Origin: Pseudomonas sp. PDM16
GTDB lineage: Bacteria > Pseudomonadota > Gammaproteobacteria > Pseudomonadales > Pseudomonadaceae
Reading direction: 5' to 3'
Length of the DNA stretch: 64,000 nt
Assembly: GCF_014851865.1 (NCBI RefSeq)
Contig: NZ_JACVAM010000003.1
Span: forward strand, 555,397 to 619,396
Shown here: piece by piece, positions 50,422 to 60,911 of the stretch
Layout of the letters: each line of letters begins with the position of its first letter
Numbering within the stretch: the stretch's first letter is position 1
The notes under the pieces: generated by a model
Database searches by the model: none
What the model saw: the letters and a program-made list of their open reading frames with translations, nothing else
What the model was told of the DNA's origin: nothing
Position numbers and translations under genes: made by a program

Positions 50422-51423
50422 TTAGGCAGTAGCCTTATCGTCCTTCTTCAGACTTGCCGGCGGCCAGTTGTCGAGGCGCATGCCGAGGGACAGACCACGG
50501 GAGGCCAGAACGTCCTTGATCTCGGTCAGGGACTTCTTGCCCAGGTTCGGAGTCTTGAGCAGCTCTACTTCGGTGCGCTGGATCAGATCACCGATGTAGT
50601 AGATGTTCTCCGCCTTCAGGCAGTTGGCCGAACGTACGGTCAGCTCGAGGTCGTCAACCGGACGCAGGAGGATCGGATCGATCTCGTCTTCCTGCTCAAC
50701 CACTACCGGCTCACTGTCGCCCTTCAGATCAACGAAGGCCGCCAGTTGGTGCTGGAGGATGGTTGCGGCACGACGGATAGCCTCTTCAGGATCCAGGGTG
50801 CCGTTGGTTTCCAGGTCGATGACCAGCTTGTCCAGGTTGGTACGCTGCTCGACGCGGGCGTTTTCCACCACGTAGGCAACACGACGGACCGGGCTGAACG
50901 AGGAGTCCAGTTGCAGACGACCGATGCTACGGCTTTCGTCTTCATCGCTCTGACGGGCGTCAGCCGGCTCGTAGCCACGGCCACGACGCACGGTGAGTTT
51001 CATGTTCAGAGCGCCGTTGTCCGCCAGGTTGGCGATTACGTGATCGCCGTTGACGATCTCGACGTCGTGATCCAGCTGGATATCGGCAGCAGTGACCACA
51101 CCCGAGCCCTTTTTGGCCAGAGTCAGGGTGACTTCGTCACGACCGTGCAGCTTGATAGCCAGACCTTTCAGGTTGAGCAGGATTTCAATGACGTCTTCCT
51201 GCACGCCTTCGATGGCGGAGTACTCATGGAGTACGCCGTCGATCTCGGCCTCGACTACTGCACAGCCAGGCATGGAGGACAACAGGATGCGGCGCAGCGC
51301 GTTGCCCAAGGTGTGACCAAAACCACGCTCGAGAGGCTCGAGGGTGATCTTGGCGCGGGTCGAACTGACCGCCTGAACGTCGATGTGACGGGGGGTCAGG
51401 AACTCATTTACCGAAATCTGCAT
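50422..51423 (-). CDS. rpoA: RNA polymerase alpha subunit
   Basis: 333 residues. N-terminal assembly domain (1-235: [19 protein letters not shown]) and C-terminal domain (about 250-320) with [22 protein letters not shown] and [23 protein letters not shown], which binds UP elements and activators. Located between rpsD and rplQ as usual. Confidence 0.98.
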   Translation of the reverse strand: MQISVNEFLTPRHIDVQAVSSTRAKITLEPLERGFGHTLGNALRRILLSSMPGCAVVEAEIDGVLHEYSAIEGVQEDVIEILLNLKGLAIKLHGRDEVTLTLAKKGSGVVTAADIQLDHDVEIVNGDHVIANLADNGALNMKLTVRRGRGYEPADARQSDEDESRSIGRLQLDSSFSPVRRVAYVVENARVEQRTNLDKLVIDLETNGTLDPEEAIRRAATILQHQLAAFVDLKGDSEPVVVEQEDEIDPILLRPVDDLELTVRSANCLKAENIYYIGDLIQRTEVELLKTPNLGKKSLTEIKDVLASRGLSLGMRLDNWPPASLKKDDKATA

Positions 51424-51445
51424 GGATGCACCTATTTTCTAGCCC

Positions 51446-52066
51446 TTACTTGGAGTAGAGCTCGACAATCAGGCTTTCGTTGATGTCGGCGGACAGATCG
51501 CTGCGAGCCGGGACGCTTTTGAACACGCCAGACTTCTTCTCAGTATCTACGTCAACCCACTCAACGCGACCACGCTGGGCGCACAGGTCAAGAGCCTGGG
51601 CAACGCGCAGCTGGTTCTTGGCCTTTTCGCGAACGGCCACGACGTCACCAGCTTTGATCTGGTAGGACGGGACGTTCACGGTCGAACCGTTCACGGTGAT
51701 GGCTTTGTGCGATACCAGCTGACGGGATTCGGCGCGAGTAGCACCAAAGCCCATGCGGTAAACCACGTTGTCCAGACGGCATTCCAGCAGCTGCAGCAGG
51801 TTCTCACCGGTAGCACCCTTACGACGGGCAGCTTCCTTGTAGTAACCGCTGAACTGACGCTCCAGCACGCCGTAGATACGACGGACTTTCTGCTTCTCAC
51901 GCAGCTGGGTACCGTAGTCGGACTGGCGACCACGGCGAGCGCCGTGCTGGCCAGGAGCCGCTTCGATGTTGCACTTGGATTCGAGCGCGCGCGCACCACT
52001 CTTCAGGAAGAGATCGGTGCCTTCACGGCGAGACAGTTTGCACTTGGGACCAATGTAACGAGCCAT
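51446..52066 (-). CDS. rpsD: 30S ribosomal protein S4
   Basis: 206 residues. [19 protein letters not shown] at the start and S4 RNA-binding segment [26 protein letters not shown]4 nucleates 16S rRNA folding and in gamma-proteobacteria represses the alpha operon by binding its leader. Confidence 0.98.
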   Translation of the reverse strand: MARYIGPKCKLSRREGTDLFLKSGARALESKCNIEAAPGQHGARRGRQSDYGTQLREKQKVRRIYGVLERQFSGYYKEAARRKGATGENLLQLLECRLDNVVYRMGFGATRAESRQLVSHKAITVNGSTVNVPSYQIKAGDVVAVREKAKNQLRVAQALDLCAQRGRVEWVDVDTEKKSGVFKSVPARSDLSADINESLIVELYSK

Positions 52067-52082
52067 TCTTCACTGTCTCCTA

Positions 52083-52472
52083 TTACACGCGACGCTTCTT
52101 CGGCGGACGGCACCCGTTGTGCGGGATCGGCGTCACGTCGGTGATGCTGGCGATTTTGTAGCCGCAGGCGTTCAGAGCACGCACAGCGGATTCGCGACCA
52201 GGACCTGGACCCTTGACGTTAACGTCGAGGTTCTTCAGGCCGTATTCCAGGGCTGCTTGACCAGCACGCTCGGCAGCCACCTGGGCAGCGAACGGAGTGG
52301 ACTTACGCGAGCCACGGAAACCGGAACCACCGGAGGTAGCCCAGGACAGGGCATTACCTTGACGGTCGGTAATGGTAACGATGGTGTTATTGAAAGAAGC
52401 GTGGATATGGGCGATGCCATCCACCACTGTCTTTTTGACTTTCTTACGAGTACGAGCAGCAGGCTTAGCCAT
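52083..52472 (-). CDS. rpsK: 30S ribosomal protein S11
   Basis: 129 residues. [31 protein letters not shown] and the C-terminal [18 protein letters not shown] are diagnostic. S11 forms part of the 30S platform near the mRNA exit. Confidence 0.98.
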   Translation of the reverse strand: MAKPAARTRKKVKKTVVDGIAHIHASFNNTIVTITDRQGNALSWATSGGSGFRGSRKSTPFAAQVAAERAGQAALEYGLKNLDVNVKGPGPGRESAVRALNACGYKIASITDVTPIPHNGCRPPKKRRV

Positions 52473-52502
52473 GACTTAATTCCTGTCGATTCGCGGGCGC
52501 AA

Positions 52503-52859
52503 TTACTTGCGGATCGGCTTACGCGGGCCCTTACGGGTGCGCGCGTTGGTCTTGGTGCGCTGACCGCGGACCGGCAGGCCACGGCGGTGACGCAGACCGC
52601 GGTAGCAGCCCAGGTCCATCAGACGCTTGATCTTCATGTTGATTTCGCGGCGCAGGTCACCCTCAGTGGTGATCTTGGCGACTTCGCCACGCAGCTGCTC
52701 GATCTGCTCGTCAGAGAGATCCTTGATCTTTGCCGCCGGATTGACCCCGGTGGTTGCACAGATTTTATGTGCAGTGGTGCGACCAACACCGTAGATGTAG
52801 GTCAGCGAGATAACAGTGTGCTTGTTATCCGGAATGTTGACGCCTGCAATACGGGCCAT
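52503..52859 (-). CDS. rpsM: 30S ribosomal protein S13
   Basis: 118 residues. [19 protein letters not shown] at the start and [22 protein letters not shown] near the end. S13 bridges to the 50S and touches tRNA in the P site. First gene of the alpha operon, preceded by its own promoter at 52919-52947. Confidence 0.98.
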   Translation of the reverse strand: MARIAGVNIPDNKHTVISLTYIYGVGRTTAHKICATTGVNPAAKIKDLSDEQIEQLRGEVAKITTEGDLRREINMKIKRLMDLGCYRGLRHRRGLPVRGQRTKTNARTRKGPRKPIRK

Positions 52860-52918
52860 TCAGTGGAACTCCAATTGACAGCTACCCACGCCCTGGAAGC
52901 CAAGAAATAGGGCGCGCG

Positions 52919-52947
52919 ATATTAGCGCTGTAATAACAAAGAATCAA
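52919..52947 (-). promoter_or_regulatory. promoter of the alpha operon (rpsM)
   Basis: On the minus strand, -35 TTGATT (52942-52947), exactly 17 bases, -10 TAATAT (52919-52924). The -35 begins immediately after the hairpin at 52948-52971. Confidence 0.7.
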
Positions 52948-52971
52948 CCCGGCAGCGCACTAGCTGCCGGG
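52948..52971 (-). terminator. hairpin between rpmJ and rpsM
   Basis: Perfect 9-bp stem CCCGGCAGC/GCTGCCGGG with a six-base loop, followed on the minus strand by TTGATTCTTTGTTATT. The T-run is interrupted, so it may be a partial terminator ending the spc transcript. Confidence 0.65.
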
Positions 52972-52992
52972 CTCATTACGCGTGAATCACAC

Positions 52993-53109
52993 TCAGCCTT
53001 GGCGCTGTTTGTGACGCGGCTCCGCGCTGCAGATCACGCGCACGACACCGTCGCGGCGAATGACCTTGCAGTTGCGGCACAGCTTCTTGACCGATGCACG
53101 AACTTTCAT
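52993..53109 (-). CDS. rpmJ: 50S ribosomal protein L36
   Basis: 38 residues. [19 protein letters not shown]; Cys11, Cys14, Cys27 and His33 make the zinc site, so this is the zinc-binding paralogue, which is the one expected to be replaced under zinc starvation in species that carry a second copy. Last gene of the spc operon, 30 bases after secY. Confidence 0.96.
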   Translation of the reverse strand: MKVRASVKKLCRNCKVIRRDGVVRVICSAEPRHKQRQG

Positions 53110-53139
53110 CAGTAACTCCTAGAACCTTACGGAAACATG

Positions 53140-54468
53140 TCAGCGGAGCATTCCGCCGCCATAGCCCTTCAGGTTGGCTTTCTTCATCAGGGATTCGTAC
53201 TGGTGCGAAACGAGGTGCGATTGTACTTGGGCCATAAAGTCCATCACAACCACGACCACGATCAGCAACGAGGTCCCGCCAAGGTAGAACGGAACGTTGG
53301 CTGCCACCTGCAGGAACTGCGGGAGCAGGCACACGGCCGTCATGTACAGAGCACCGAACATGGTCAAGCGGGTCAGCACGCCATCGATATAGCGCGCGGA
53401 TTGCTCGCCCGGACGGATACCCGGAATAAAGGCACCGGACTTCTTCAGGTTTTCCGCTACGTCTTTCGGGTTGAACATCAGCGCTGTGTAGAAGAAGCAG
53501 AAGAAGATGATCCCTGCACTAAACAGCAGAATATTCAACGGCTGACCGGGAGCGATCGCCTGCGAGATGTCCTGCAGCCAGCCCATACCCTCGGACTGAC
53601 CGAACCAGGTCCCCAGCGAGGCCGGGAATAGCAGGATACTGCTGGCGAAGATGGCCGGGATCACACCCGCCATGTTCACCTTCAGCGGCAGGTGGCTGGT
53701 CTGCGCCGCGAAGACTTTACGGCCTTGCTGACGCTTGGCGTAGTGCACCGCTATGCGACGCTGACCACGCTCAATGAACACCACGAAACCGATGATCGCT
53801 ACCGCCAGCAGGCCGATGGCAATCAGAGCGAAGATGTTGATATCGCCCTGACGAGCAGACTCGAAAGACTGCCCGATTGCCGACGGCAGACCGGCCACGA
53901 TGCCTGCAAAAATCAGCATCGAGATACCGTTGCCGACACCCCGCTCGGTGATTTGCTCGCCCAGCCACATCATGAACATAGCGCCGGCCACGAAGGTCGT
54001 CACCGCCACGAAGTGGAAGCCGAAATCAACCGAGAAGGCCACGCCCTGACTGGCCAGGCCGACGGACATACCGACGGCTTGAACGATCGCCAGGACGAGA
54101 GTGCCGTAGCGGGTGTACTGGCTGATCTTGCGACGGCCAGCTTCCCCTTCCTTCTTCAACTGCTCCAGCTGCGGGCTGACGGCAGTCATCAGCTGCATGA
54201 TGATCGATGCCGAGATATACGGCATGATCCCCAGTGCAAAGATGCTCATCCGCTCCAGCGCGCCGCCGGAAAACATGTTGAACAGGCTAAGAATGGTCCC
54301 CTCATTCTGTCGGAACAGTTCGGCCAGGCGGTCAGGGTTGATTCCGGGCACCGGAATGTGCGCGCCGATCCGATAGACGATGATCGCCAGGAACAGAAAA
54401 CGCAGTCGAGCCCAGAGCTCGGACAACCCGCCGTTGCTGAGCGCGGAGAGAGCACCTTGCTTAGCCAT
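53140..54468 (-). CDS. secY: preprotein translocase subunit SecY
   Basis: 442 residues with ten membrane segments. [31 protein letters not shown] at the start, [19 protein letters not shown] for the TM5 region, and the C-terminal [23 protein letters not shown]. Forms the protein-conducting channel with SecE and SecG. Its start codon directly follows the rplO stop. Confidence 0.98.
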   Translation of the reverse strand: MAKQGALSALSNGGLSELWARLRFLFLAIIVYRIGAHIPVPGINPDRLAELFRQNEGTILSLFNMFSGGALERMSIFALGIMPYISASIIMQLMTAVSPQLEQLKKEGEAGRRKISQYTRYGTLVLAIVQAVGMSVGLASQGVAFSVDFGFHFVAVTTFVAGAMFMMWLGEQITERGVGNGISMLIFAGIVAGLPSAIGQSFESARQGDINIFALIAIGLLAVAIIGFVVFIERGQRRIAVHYAKRQQGRKVFAAQTSHLPLKVNMAGVIPAIFASSILLFPASLGTWFGQSEGMGWLQDISQAIAPGQPLNILLFSAGIIFFCFFYTALMFNPKDVAENLKKSGAFIPGIRPGEQSARYIDGVLTRLTMFGALYMTAVCLLPQFLQVAANVPFYLGGTSLLIVVVVVMDFMAQVQSHLVSHQYESLMKKANLKGYGGGMLR

Positions 54469-54903
54469 TTAGTCCTCGAACTTACCGCCAGCTGCTTCGA
54501 TGGCCGCACGCGCACCCTTGGTGGCAGCGATACCTTTCAGGGTGACCGCACGAGCAACCTCGCCGGACAGCATGACTTTCACACGCTGCACGCTCTGGTT
54601 GATCACGTTGGCATCCTTCAGCGACTGCAGAGAAACGACATCGCCTTCCACCTTGGCCAGCTCGGAGGTACGCACTTCGGCGCGATCCATGGCTTTCAGG
54701 GAAACGAAGCCGAACTTCGGAAGACGGCGGTGCAGCGGCTGTTGACCACCCTCGAAGCCCGGAGCGATGGAGCCACCGGTACGGGAGGTCTGACCTTTGT
54801 GGCCACGGCCACCGGTCTTACCCAGACCGCTACCGATACCACGGCCCGGACGGTGCTTTTCGCGACGGGCACCCGGCGCGGAACGCAGATCGTTCAGTTG
54901 CAT
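54469..54903 (-). CDS. rplO: 50S ribosomal protein L15
   Basis: 144 residues. [22 protein letters not shown] and [16 protein letters not shown] are the Gly/Arg-rich N-terminal extension that reaches into 23S rRNA. Two bases after rpmD. Confidence 0.98.
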   Translation of the reverse strand: MQLNDLRSAPGARREKHRPGRGIGSGLGKTGGRGHKGQTSRTGGSIAPGFEGGQQPLHRRLPKFGFVSLKAMDRAEVRTSELAKVEGDVVSLQSLKDANVINQSVQRVKVMLSGEVARAVTLKGIAATKGARAAIEAAGGKFED

Positions 54904-54905
54904 GA

Positions 54906-55082
54906 TTAACCCTCCACCTTCAGCAGGTAGTAAGCCTTGTTGATCATGCCGCGATTTTCAGGAGTGTCCTGAACCTCAACGGAGTGACCGATGCGACGCA
55001 GACCCAGGCCCTTGACGCAAGCTTTGTGGTTGGCCAGACGGCCATTGGTGCTCTTGATCAGAGTGACTTTTACGGTAGCCAT
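54906..55082 (-). CDS. rpmD: 50S ribosomal protein L30
   Basis: 58 residues, [20 protein letters not shown] ... [13 protein letters not shown], the complete L30 fold. Two bases separate it from both neighbours, rpsE and rplO, as in a tightly packed spc operon. Confidence 0.97.
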   Translation of the reverse strand: MATVKVTLIKSTNGRLANHKACVKGLGLRRIGHSVEVQDTPENRGMINKAYYLLKVEG

Positions 55083-55084
55083 GA

Positions 55085-55612
55085 TCAGAGAATCTCCTCG
55101 ACGCTCTTGCCACGCTTAGCAGCCACGGAAGCCGGGGACTGCATGGCTTTCAGACCCTTGAAAGTGGCGTAAACCACGTTCACTGGGTTGGTGGAGCCGT
55201 AGCATTTGGCCAGGACGTTCTGCACGCCAGCCACTTCCAGCACGGCACGCATGGCGCCGCCGGCGATGATGCCGGTACCTTCAGAAGCCGGCTTCATGAA
55301 CACGTGAGACGCGCCATGAACGGCCTTCATTTCGTACTGCAGAGTGGTGCCGTTCAGATCAACCTGAATCATGTTGCGGCGTGCGGCTTCCATCGCTTTC
55401 TGGATGGCAGCAGGCACTTCGCGGGATTTGCCGCGACCGAAGCCGACGCGACCATTACCATCACCCACCACGGTCAGCGCGGTGAAGGTAAAGATACGAC
55501 CACCTTTTACGGTCTTGGCAACACGGTTAACCTGGACCAGCTTCTCGGTGTAGCCATCGCTCTGGGCATCGTCACGGTTACCGCGATCGCGCTTTTGCTC
55601 GTTATTTGCCAT
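55085..55612 (-). CDS. rpsE: 30S ribosomal protein S5
   Basis: 175 residues. [33 protein letters not shown] and [19 protein letters not shown] are typical. The N-terminus carries about nine extra residues ([13 protein letters not shown]) compared with the form I know from P. aeruginosa; these lie in a disordered tail, so function is not likely to change. S5 acts in decoding accuracy. Confidence 0.98.
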   Translation of the reverse strand: MANNEQKRDRGNRDDAQSDGYTEKLVQVNRVAKTVKGGRIFTFTALTVVGDGNGRVGFGRGKSREVPAAIQKAMEAARRNMIQVDLNGTTLQYEMKAVHGASHVFMKPASEGTGIIAGGAMRAVLEVAGVQNVLAKCYGSTNPVNVVYATFKGLKAMQSPASVAAKRGKSVEEIL

Positions 55613-55615
55613 AAC

Positions 55616-55966
55616 TTAGAACTCCAGCCCGCCTTCACGAGCAGCATCAGCCAGCGCTTTCACACGGCCGTGGTACTTGAAGCCAGAACGGTCGAACGCC
55701 ACTTGGGTAACGCCAGCGGCTTTCGCACGCTCGGCAACCAGTTGACCGACTTTCTTGGCCGCGTCGACGTTGCCGGTGGCGCCGTCACGCAGTTCTTTGT
55801 CCAGGGTCGAGGCGCTGGCCAGAACCTTGGCGCCGTCGGCCGAAATGACCTGGGCGTAGATGTGCTGGGAAGAGCGGTACACGCTGAGGCGTACGGTTTC
55901 CAGCTCGCGCATTTTCAGGCGTGCCTTGCGAGCGCGACGCAGACGAGTTTCTTTCTTTTCGCTCAT
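55616..55966 (-). CDS. rplR: 50S ribosomal protein L18
   Basis: 116 residues, basic N-terminus [21 protein letters not shown] and the 5S rRNA-binding core [41 protein letters not shown]18 holds 5S rRNA in the central protuberance with L5. Confidence 0.98.
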   Translation of the reverse strand: MSEKKETRLRRARKARLKMRELETVRLSVYRSSQHIYAQVISADGAKVLASASTLDKELRDGATGNVDAAKKVGQLVAERAKAAGVTQVAFDRSGFKYHGRVKALADAAREGGLEF

Positions 55967-55976
55967 TTGCTATGCC

Positions 55977-56510
55977 CTACTTCTTCTTAGCTTCTTTGCG
56001 ACGTACGACTTCGTCGGAGTAACGCACACCTTTGCCTTTGTACGGCTCAGGACGACGGAAGTCGCGGATCTCCGCAGCTACCTGACCAACCAGCTGCTTG
56101 TCGATACCCTTGATCAGGATATCGGTCTGGCTGGGGGTTTCGGCAGTAACGCCCTGCGGCAGTTCGTAGTCGATCGGATGGGAGAAGCCCAGCGCGAGGT
56201 TCAGCACCTGGCCCTTGGCTTGGGCCTTGTAGCCCACACCGACCAGCTGCAGCTTGCGCTCGAAGCCTTGGCTCACGCCAATGACCATGTTGTTGACGAG
56301 TGCACGAGTGGTACCGGCCATGGCGCGATTTTGCTGATCGCCATTGCGGGCGGCAAAACGCAGCTCACCGGCGTCCTGGATAATTTCCACGGACGAGTGC
56401 ACGTTCAGTTCGAGGGAGCCTTTGGCGCCCTTGATCGAAAGCTGTTGGCCTGCGAGTTTGACCTCGACACCAGCCGGCAGCTTAACGGGGTTCTTAGCAA
56501 CGCGAGACAT
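55977..56510 (-). CDS. rplF: 50S ribosomal protein L6
   Basis: 177 residues. Two related domains; conserved C-terminal [27 protein letters not shown]6 lies near the GTPase-associated centre of the 50S. Confidence 0.98.
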   Translation of the reverse strand: MSRVAKNPVKLPAGVEVKLAGQQLSIKGAKGSLELNVHSSVEIIQDAGELRFAARNGDQQNRAMAGTTRALVNNMVIGVSQGFERKLQLVGVGYKAQAKGQVLNLALGFSHPIDYELPQGVTAETPSQTDILIKGIDKQLVGQVAAEIRDFRRPEPYKGKGVRYSDEVVRRKEAKKK

Positions 56511-56522
56511 GCTTATCCCCCC

Positions 56523-56915
56523 TTAGAACACGGTGCAAAGCACTTCACCGCCGACACCGGCAGCGCGTGCAGCGCGATCAGTCATCACACCTTTGTTGGT
56601 GGAGACGATGGAAACGCCCAGGCCGCCGCGAACTTTCGGCAGCTGATCGACAGGCTTGTACTGGCGCAGACCAGGACGACTGACGCGTTTCACTTCTTCG
56701 ATAACCGGACGGCCTTCGAAGTACTTCAGCTCGATGGACAGCTGCGGCTTGGCGTCGCTGCTGACCTGGTATCCCGCGATGTAACCTTCGTTCTTTAGAA
56801 CGCTGGCTACTGCCACCTTCAGCTTGGAAGACGGCATGCTTACTACCGACTTTTCAGCCATCTGGGCATTACGGATACGAGTTAGCATGTCCGCTAACGG
56901 GTCCTGCATACTCAT
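56523..56915 (-). CDS. rpsH: 30S ribosomal protein S8
   Basis: 130 residues. [19 protein letters not shown] and the C-terminal [27 protein letters not shown]8 binds 16S helix 21 and, in E. coli, represses the spc operon at rplE. Here it has its own promoter (57004-57032) after two hairpins, so it opens a separate transcript segment. AGGAG precedes the start. Confidence 0.98.
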   Translation of the reverse strand: MSMQDPLADMLTRIRNAQMAEKSVVSMPSSKLKVAVASVLKNEGYIAGYQVSSDAKPQLSIELKYFEGRPVIEEVKRVSRPGLRQYKPVDQLPKVRGGLGVSIVSTNKGVMTDRAARAAGVGGEVLCTVF

Positions 56916-57003
56916 GGGCTAGATGCTCCTAAAACAAAAAGAACAGCCTTTCGGCTGGAACCATCCACGAACTCGGCAAAAGCCAGGCTCAGGAGAGCCG
57001 GAC

Positions 57004-57032
57004 ATTCTAGAGATCGATCAAAAATGAATCAA
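57004..57032 (-). promoter_or_regulatory. internal spc-operon promoter in front of rpsH
   Basis: On the minus strand, -35 TTGATT (57027-57032), 17-base spacer, -10 TAGAAT (57004-57009). The -35 overlaps the end of the hairpin at 57028-57051. Start expected near 56997, giving an rpsH leader of about 80 bases that contains another small hairpin (AGCCGAAAGGCT). Confidence 0.7.
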
Positions 57033-57051
57033 GCCCCAAAAGGGGCTTGAT
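57028..57051 (-). terminator. second hairpin after rpsN
   Basis: Perfect 10-bp stem ATCAAGCCCC / GGGGCTTGAT with an AAAA loop on the plus strand; on the minus strand it is followed by TCATTTTTGATC. Confidence 0.7.
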
Positions 57052-57061
57052 CAATAAAACA

Positions 57062-57082
57062 AAGCCGGCGCTAGGCCGGCTT
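57062..57082 (-). terminator. first rho-independent terminator after rpsN
   Basis: Perfect 8-bp stem AAGCCGGC / GCCGGCTT, loop of five, followed on the minus strand by TGTTTTATTGA. It lies nine bases after the rpsN stop codon, inside the spc operon. Confidence 0.8.
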
Positions 57083-57091
57083 CGCTTTTTC

Positions 57092-57397
57092 TTACCAGCT
57101 GGCTTTCACCAGACCCGGTACATCACCGCGCATCGCAGCTTCGCGCAGCTTGTTACGGCCGAGGCCGAACTTGCGGTACACGCCATGCGGACGGCCAGTG
57201 ATGCGGCAACGGTTACGCAGGCGGCTGGCGCTGGCGTCACGCGGTTGCTTTTGCAGGGCGACCTGGGCTTCCCAACGCTGCTCCGGAGTGGAGTTCGGGT
57301 TGGCAATTACAGCTTTCAGCTCGGCACGCTTCTTGGCGTACTTGGCTACCGTTTGCTGACGCTTCAGCTCACGGTTCTTCATGCTCGTTTTGGCCAT
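57092..57397 (-). CDS. rpsN: 30S ribosomal protein S14
   Basis: 101 residues, the long zinc-free (C-minus) form: [20 protein letters not shown] and [21 protein letters not shown] without a CxxC pair. The gap to rpsH is 176 bases and contains two terminators and a promoter. Confidence 0.98.
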   Translation of the reverse strand: MAKTSMKNRELKRQQTVAKYAKKRAELKAVIANPNSTPEQRWEAQVALQKQPRDASASRLRNRCRITGRPHGVYRKFGLGRNKLREAAMRGDVPGLVKASW

Positions 57398-57411
57398 GAT
57401 CCAAACTCCAA

Positions 57412-57951
57412 TCAGTTGCGGAACGGGAATTTGAAAGCACGCAGCAGAGCGCGGCCTTCGTCATCCGTACGGGCAGTGGTGGTCAGGGTAATGTCCAGAC
57501 CGCGCAGCGCATCGATTTTGTCGTAATCGATTTCCGGGAAGATGATCTGCTCTTTGACGCCCATGCTGTAGTTGCCACGGCCATCGAAGGACTTGGCATT
57601 CAGGCCGCGGAAGTCACGCACGCGCGGCAGGGAGATGGAGAGCAGGCGATCCAAGAACTCGTACATACGATCGCTACGCAGGGTCACCTTGACGCCGATC
57701 GGCCAGCCTTCACGAACCTTGAAGCCTGCAACGGATTTGCGGGCGAAGGTAACGATCGGCTTTTGACCGGTGATCTTTTCCAGATCGGCCACGGCGTTTT
57801 CGATGATCTTCTTGTCACCGATCGCCTCGCCAAGACCCATGTTCAGGGTGATTTTGGTAACGCGCGGAACTTCCATCACGTTGCCCAGCTGCAGCTCTTC
57901 CTTCAGCTTGGGCGCGATTTCCTTCCGGTAAATCTCTTTCAGTCGTGCCAT
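57412..57951 (-). CDS. rplE: 50S ribosomal protein L5
   Basis: 179 residues. [21 protein letters not shown] and [21 protein letters not shown]. Binds 5S rRNA and contacts S13 across the subunit interface. Fourteen bases before rpsN. Confidence 0.98.
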   Translation of the reverse strand: MARLKEIYRKEIAPKLKEELQLGNVMEVPRVTKITLNMGLGEAIGDKKIIENAVADLEKITGQKPIVTFARKSVAGFKVREGWPIGVKVTLRSDRMYEFLDRLLSISLPRVRDFRGLNAKSFDGRGNYSMGVKEQIIFPEIDYDKIDALRGLDITLTTTARTDDEGRALLRAFKFPFRN

Positions 57952-57970
57952 GGTGTTTTACCTATGATTC

Positions 57971-58285
57971 TCAAGCGCCAACCGGCTTTTGGGTGGACTT
58001 GAAGACACGAATTTTCTTACCGTCTTCGACTTTGAAACCAACACGGTCAGCCTTGTTGGTTTCGCCATTGAAGATAGCGACGTTGGAAACGTGCAGCGGC
58101 GCCTCTTTCTCGACGATACCGCCCTGAACACCAGCCATCGGGTTCGGTTTGGTATGACGCTTGACGAGGTTGATGCCGCCGACGATCAGACGATCGTCAG
58201 CCAGCACTTTCAGCACCTTGCCGCGCTTGCCCTTGTCTTTGCCGGCGATGACGATGATCTCGTCGTCACGACGAATCTTTTGCAT
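57971..58285 (-). CDS. rplX: 50S ribosomal protein L24
   Basis: 104 residues with the KOW motif [21 protein letters not shown]. An early assembly protein at the 50S tunnel exit. Confidence 0.98.
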   Translation of the reverse strand: MQKIRRDDEIIVIAGKDKGKRGKVLKVLADDRLIVGGINLVKRHTKPNPMAGVQGGIVEKEAPLHVSNVAIFNGETNKADRVGFKVEDGKKIRVFKSTQKPVGA

Positions 58286-58297
58286 GACGGCTTCTCC

Positions 58298-58666
58298 TTA
58301 CAGCACTTCGGGGGCGAGCGAGACGATCTTCATGAACTTCTCAGAACGCAGTTCACGAGTCACCGGCCCGAAGATACGGGTGCCGATCGGCTCTTGCTTG
58401 TTGTTCAGCAGAACAGCAGCGTTGCCGTCGAAGCGGATGATCGAGCCGTCGGCACGACGTACGCCGTGACGGGTGCGGACCACAACAGCGGTCATCACTT
58501 GGCCTTTCTTCACCTTGCCGCGCGGAATCGCTTCCTTCACGGTGACCTTGATGATGTCGCCGATACCGGCATAACGACGGTGCGAACCACCAAGGACCTT
58601 GATGCACATAACGCGACGAGCACCGCTGTTGTCAGCGACGTCGAGCATGGATTGAGTCTGAATCAT
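58298..58666 (-). CDS. rplN: 50S ribosomal protein L14
   Basis: 122 residues. [27 protein letters not shown] and the C-terminal [17 protein letters not shown]. First gene of the spc set, only 22 bases after rpsQ, so read-through from the S10 operon is likely; no separate promoter is visible here. Confidence 0.98.
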   Translation of the reverse strand: MIQTQSMLDVADNSGARRVMCIKVLGGSHRRYAGIGDIIKVTVKEAIPRGKVKKGQVMTAVVVRTRHGVRRADGSIIRFDGNAAVLLNNKQEPIGTRIFGPVTRELRSEKFMKIVSLAPEVL

Positions 58667-58688
58667 ATCTTTCTCCGACCCTTAGTCC

Positions 58689-58955
58689 TTAGACTTCCAC
58701 GGCACGTTCGACGACTTCCACCAGAGCCCAGGACTTAGTCTTGGCCAGCGGACGGGTCTCACGAATGGTGACCTTGTCGCCGATCTTGCACTGGTTGGTT
58801 TCGTCGTGCGCGTGCAGCTTGGTCGAACGCTTCACGTACTTACCGTAAATCGGGTGCTTGACGCGGCGCTCGATCAGAACGGTGATGGTCTTGTCCATTT
58901 TGTCACTGACGACACGGCCGGTGAGCGTACGGACGGTTTTCTCTGCTTCAGCCAT
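58689..58955 (-). CDS. rpsQ: 30S ribosomal protein S17
   Basis: 88 residues from ATG 58955 (a GTG two codons upstream is possible). [37 protein letters not shown] is diagnostic. Last gene of the S10 set, two bases after rpmC. Confidence 0.97.
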   Translation of the reverse strand: MAEAEKTVRTLTGRVVSDKMDKTITVLIERRVKHPIYGKYVKRSTKLHAHDETNQCKIGDKVTIRETRPLAKTKSWALVEVVERAVEV

Positions 58956-58957
58956 GA

Positions 58958-59152
58958 TCACTTACCTGCCTGCTGGTTGAGCACAGTTTTCACGCGAGCG
59001 ATATCGCGCTTCACTTGCAAGAGCAGGTGAGACTGCCCCAACTGACCAGTGGCTTTCTGCATGCGCAGATTGAACTGGTCGCGCAGCAGACCGAGCAGTT
59101 GCTCGTTCAGCTGCTGAACCGATTTTTCACGGAGTTCTTTCGCTTTCATCAC
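58958..59152 (-). CDS. rpmC: 50S ribosomal protein L29
   Basis: 64 residues, [38 protein letters not shown], the helical hairpin L29 at the tunnel exit. Overlaps the rplP stop by ATGA. Confidence 0.97.
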   Translation of the reverse strand: MMKAKELREKSVQQLNEQLLGLLRDQFNLRMQKATGQLGQSHLLLQVKRDIARVKTVLNQQAGK

Positions 59153-59562
59153 ATCACCGTCCGCTTAACAAAGGAGGTGGCGAGCGGCAGCTTTGCAGCA
59201 GCCAGGGCGAAAGCCTCACGCGCCAGCTCTTCCGGAACACCCTCGATCTCGTAGAGCACCTTGCCCGGCTGAATCTGGGCTACCCAGTACTCGACGCTAC
59301 CCTTACCTTTACCCATACGAACTTCGAGGGGCTTTTTGGTAACAGGCTTGTCCGGGAACACACGGATCCAGATTTTACCGCCACGCTTCACGTGACGAGT
59401 CAGGGCACGACGGGCCGATTCGATCTGACGAGCAGTCAGGCGACCACGGGAAACAGCTTTCAGGGCGAACTCGCCGAAGCTGACCTTGCTACCGCGATGA
59501 GCCAGACCACGGTTGTGGCCGGTCATTTGCTTGCGGAATTTTGTACGCTTGGGTTGCAGCAT
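59149..59562 (-). CDS. rplP: 50S ribosomal protein L16
   Basis: 137 residues. [24 protein letters not shown] and [30 protein letters not shown]16 helps position the A-site tRNA. Confidence 0.98.
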   Translation of the reverse strand: MLQPKRTKFRKQMTGHNRGLAHRGSKVSFGEFALKAVSRGRLTARQIESARRALTRHVKRGGKIWIRVFPDKPVTKKPLEVRMGKGKGSVEYWVAQIQPGKVLYEIEGVPEELAREAFALAAAKLPLATSFVKRTVM

Positions 59563-59574
59563 GTTGCGTACTCC

Positions 59575-60261
59575 TTACTTAGCAGCTTTCTTACGAGGCG
59601 CCGGGGCGACAGGCTTCAGCTCTTCTTGGCGGCCACCGATGACCTCACCCTTGAAGATCCAAACCTTCACACCGATCACACCGTAGGTGGTGTGCGCTTC
59701 GTAGGTGGCGTAATCGATATCAGCACGCAGGGTGTGCAGAGGCACACGACCTTCGCGATACCACTCGGTACGGGCGATTTCCGCGCCGCCGAGACGACCA
59801 CTCACCTGGATTTTGATGCCCTTGGCACCAATGCGCATGGCGTTCTGAACGGCGCGCTTCATGGCACGACGGAACATAACGCGGCGCTCCAGCTGCTGAG
59901 CAACGCTCTGAGCTACCAGCATACCGTCGAGCTCCGGCTTGCGGATCTCTTCGATGTTGATGTGCACCGGCACACCCATTTGCTTGGTCAGGTCCTGACG
60001 CAGCTTCTCAACATCTTCACCTTTCTTGCCGATCACGATGCCGGGACGAGCGGTGTGGATGGTGATGCGTGCGGTTTGAGCCGGGCGAGCAATGTCGATA
60101 CGGCTTACGGACGCGCTTTTTAGTTTGTCTTGGAGGTACTCACGAACCTTCAGGTCGGCAAACAGATAATCAGCGTATTGACGCTTGTCTGCGTACCAAA
60201 CGGAGGTGTGCTCCTTGACGATTCCCAGGCGAATGCCAGTGGGATGTACTTTCTGACCCAT
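59575..60261 (-). CDS. rpsC: 30S ribosomal protein S3
   Basis: 228 residues from [22 protein letters not shown] at 60261; an open extension to 60345 overlaps rplV and is not used. KH domain ([34 protein letters not shown]) and C-terminal domain [20 protein letters not shown]. Part of the mRNA entry helicase site. Confidence 0.98.
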   Translation of the reverse strand: MGQKVHPTGIRLGIVKEHTSVWYADKRQYADYLFADLKVREYLQDKLKSASVSRIDIARPAQTARITIHTARPGIVIGKKGEDVEKLRQDLTKQMGVPVHINIEEIRKPELDGMLVAQSVAQQLERRVMFRRAMKRAVQNAMRIGAKGIKIQVSGRLGGAEIARTEWYREGRVPLHTLRADIDYATYEAHTTYGVIGVKVWIFKGEVIGGRQEELKPVAPAPRKKAAK

Positions 60262-60274
60262 CTGATCGACTCCG

Positions 60275-60607
60275 TTACTTGTCCGCAACCTTGACAGTGA
60301 TATGGCAAGACCGCTTGACGATGCGATCAGCGCGGCCTTTGGCACGCGGCATGATGCGCTTCAGCGAACGCCCCTCGTTGACGAAAACGGTGCTGACCTT
60401 CAGGTCATCAACGTCTGCGCCTTCGTTGTGCTCGGCGTTGGCTACGGCCGACTCCAGCACTTTCTTGATGATCTCGGCGGCTTTCTTCGAGCTGAAAGCC
60501 AGCAGGTTGAGCGCTTCGCCCACCTTCTTCCCGCGGATCTGGTCGGCGACCAAGCGGGCTTTCTGGGCGGAGATACGAGCGCCCGACAGCTTAGCGGCTA
60601 CTTCCAT
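60275..60607 (-). CDS. rplV: 50S ribosomal protein L22
   Basis: 110 residues. The tunnel loop [25 protein letters not shown] is intact, with no change suggesting macrolide resistance that I can identify. Confidence 0.98.
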   Translation of the reverse strand: MEVAAKLSGARISAQKARLVADQIRGKKVGEALNLLAFSSKKAAEIIKKVLESAVANAEHNEGADVDDLKVSTVFVNEGRSLKRIMPRAKGRADRIVKRSCHITVKVADK

Positions 60608-60619
60608 CTTCCTTACCCC

Positions 60620-60895
60620 TTAACGCTTGGCTTTCTTGTCCGCAGCGTGCCCACGATAAGTGCGGGTACCAGCGAACTCGCCGAGTTTATGGCCGACCAT
60701 GTCTTCGCTCACGAGGACCGGGACATGTTGACGACCGTTATGCACAGCAATGGTCAGACCGACCATCTGCGGCAGGATAATGGAGCGACGCGACCAGGTT
60801 TTCACCGGCTTACGATCGTTCTTTTCCACCGCCACTTCGATCTTCTTCAGTAGGTGAAGATCGATAAAAGGACCTTTTTTCAGAGAACGCGGCAC
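60620..60895 (-). CDS. rpsS: 30S ribosomal protein S19
   Basis: 91 residues. [20 protein letters not shown] and [25 protein letters not shown]. Located in the 30S head with S13. Confidence 0.98.
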   Translation of the reverse strand: MPRSLKKGPFIDLHLLKKIEVAVEKNDRKPVKTWSRRSIILPQMVGLTIAVHNGRQHVPVLVSEDMVGHKLGEFAGTRTYRGHAADKKAKR

Positions 60896-60911
60896 TGTCG
60901 TATCCCTCTAA

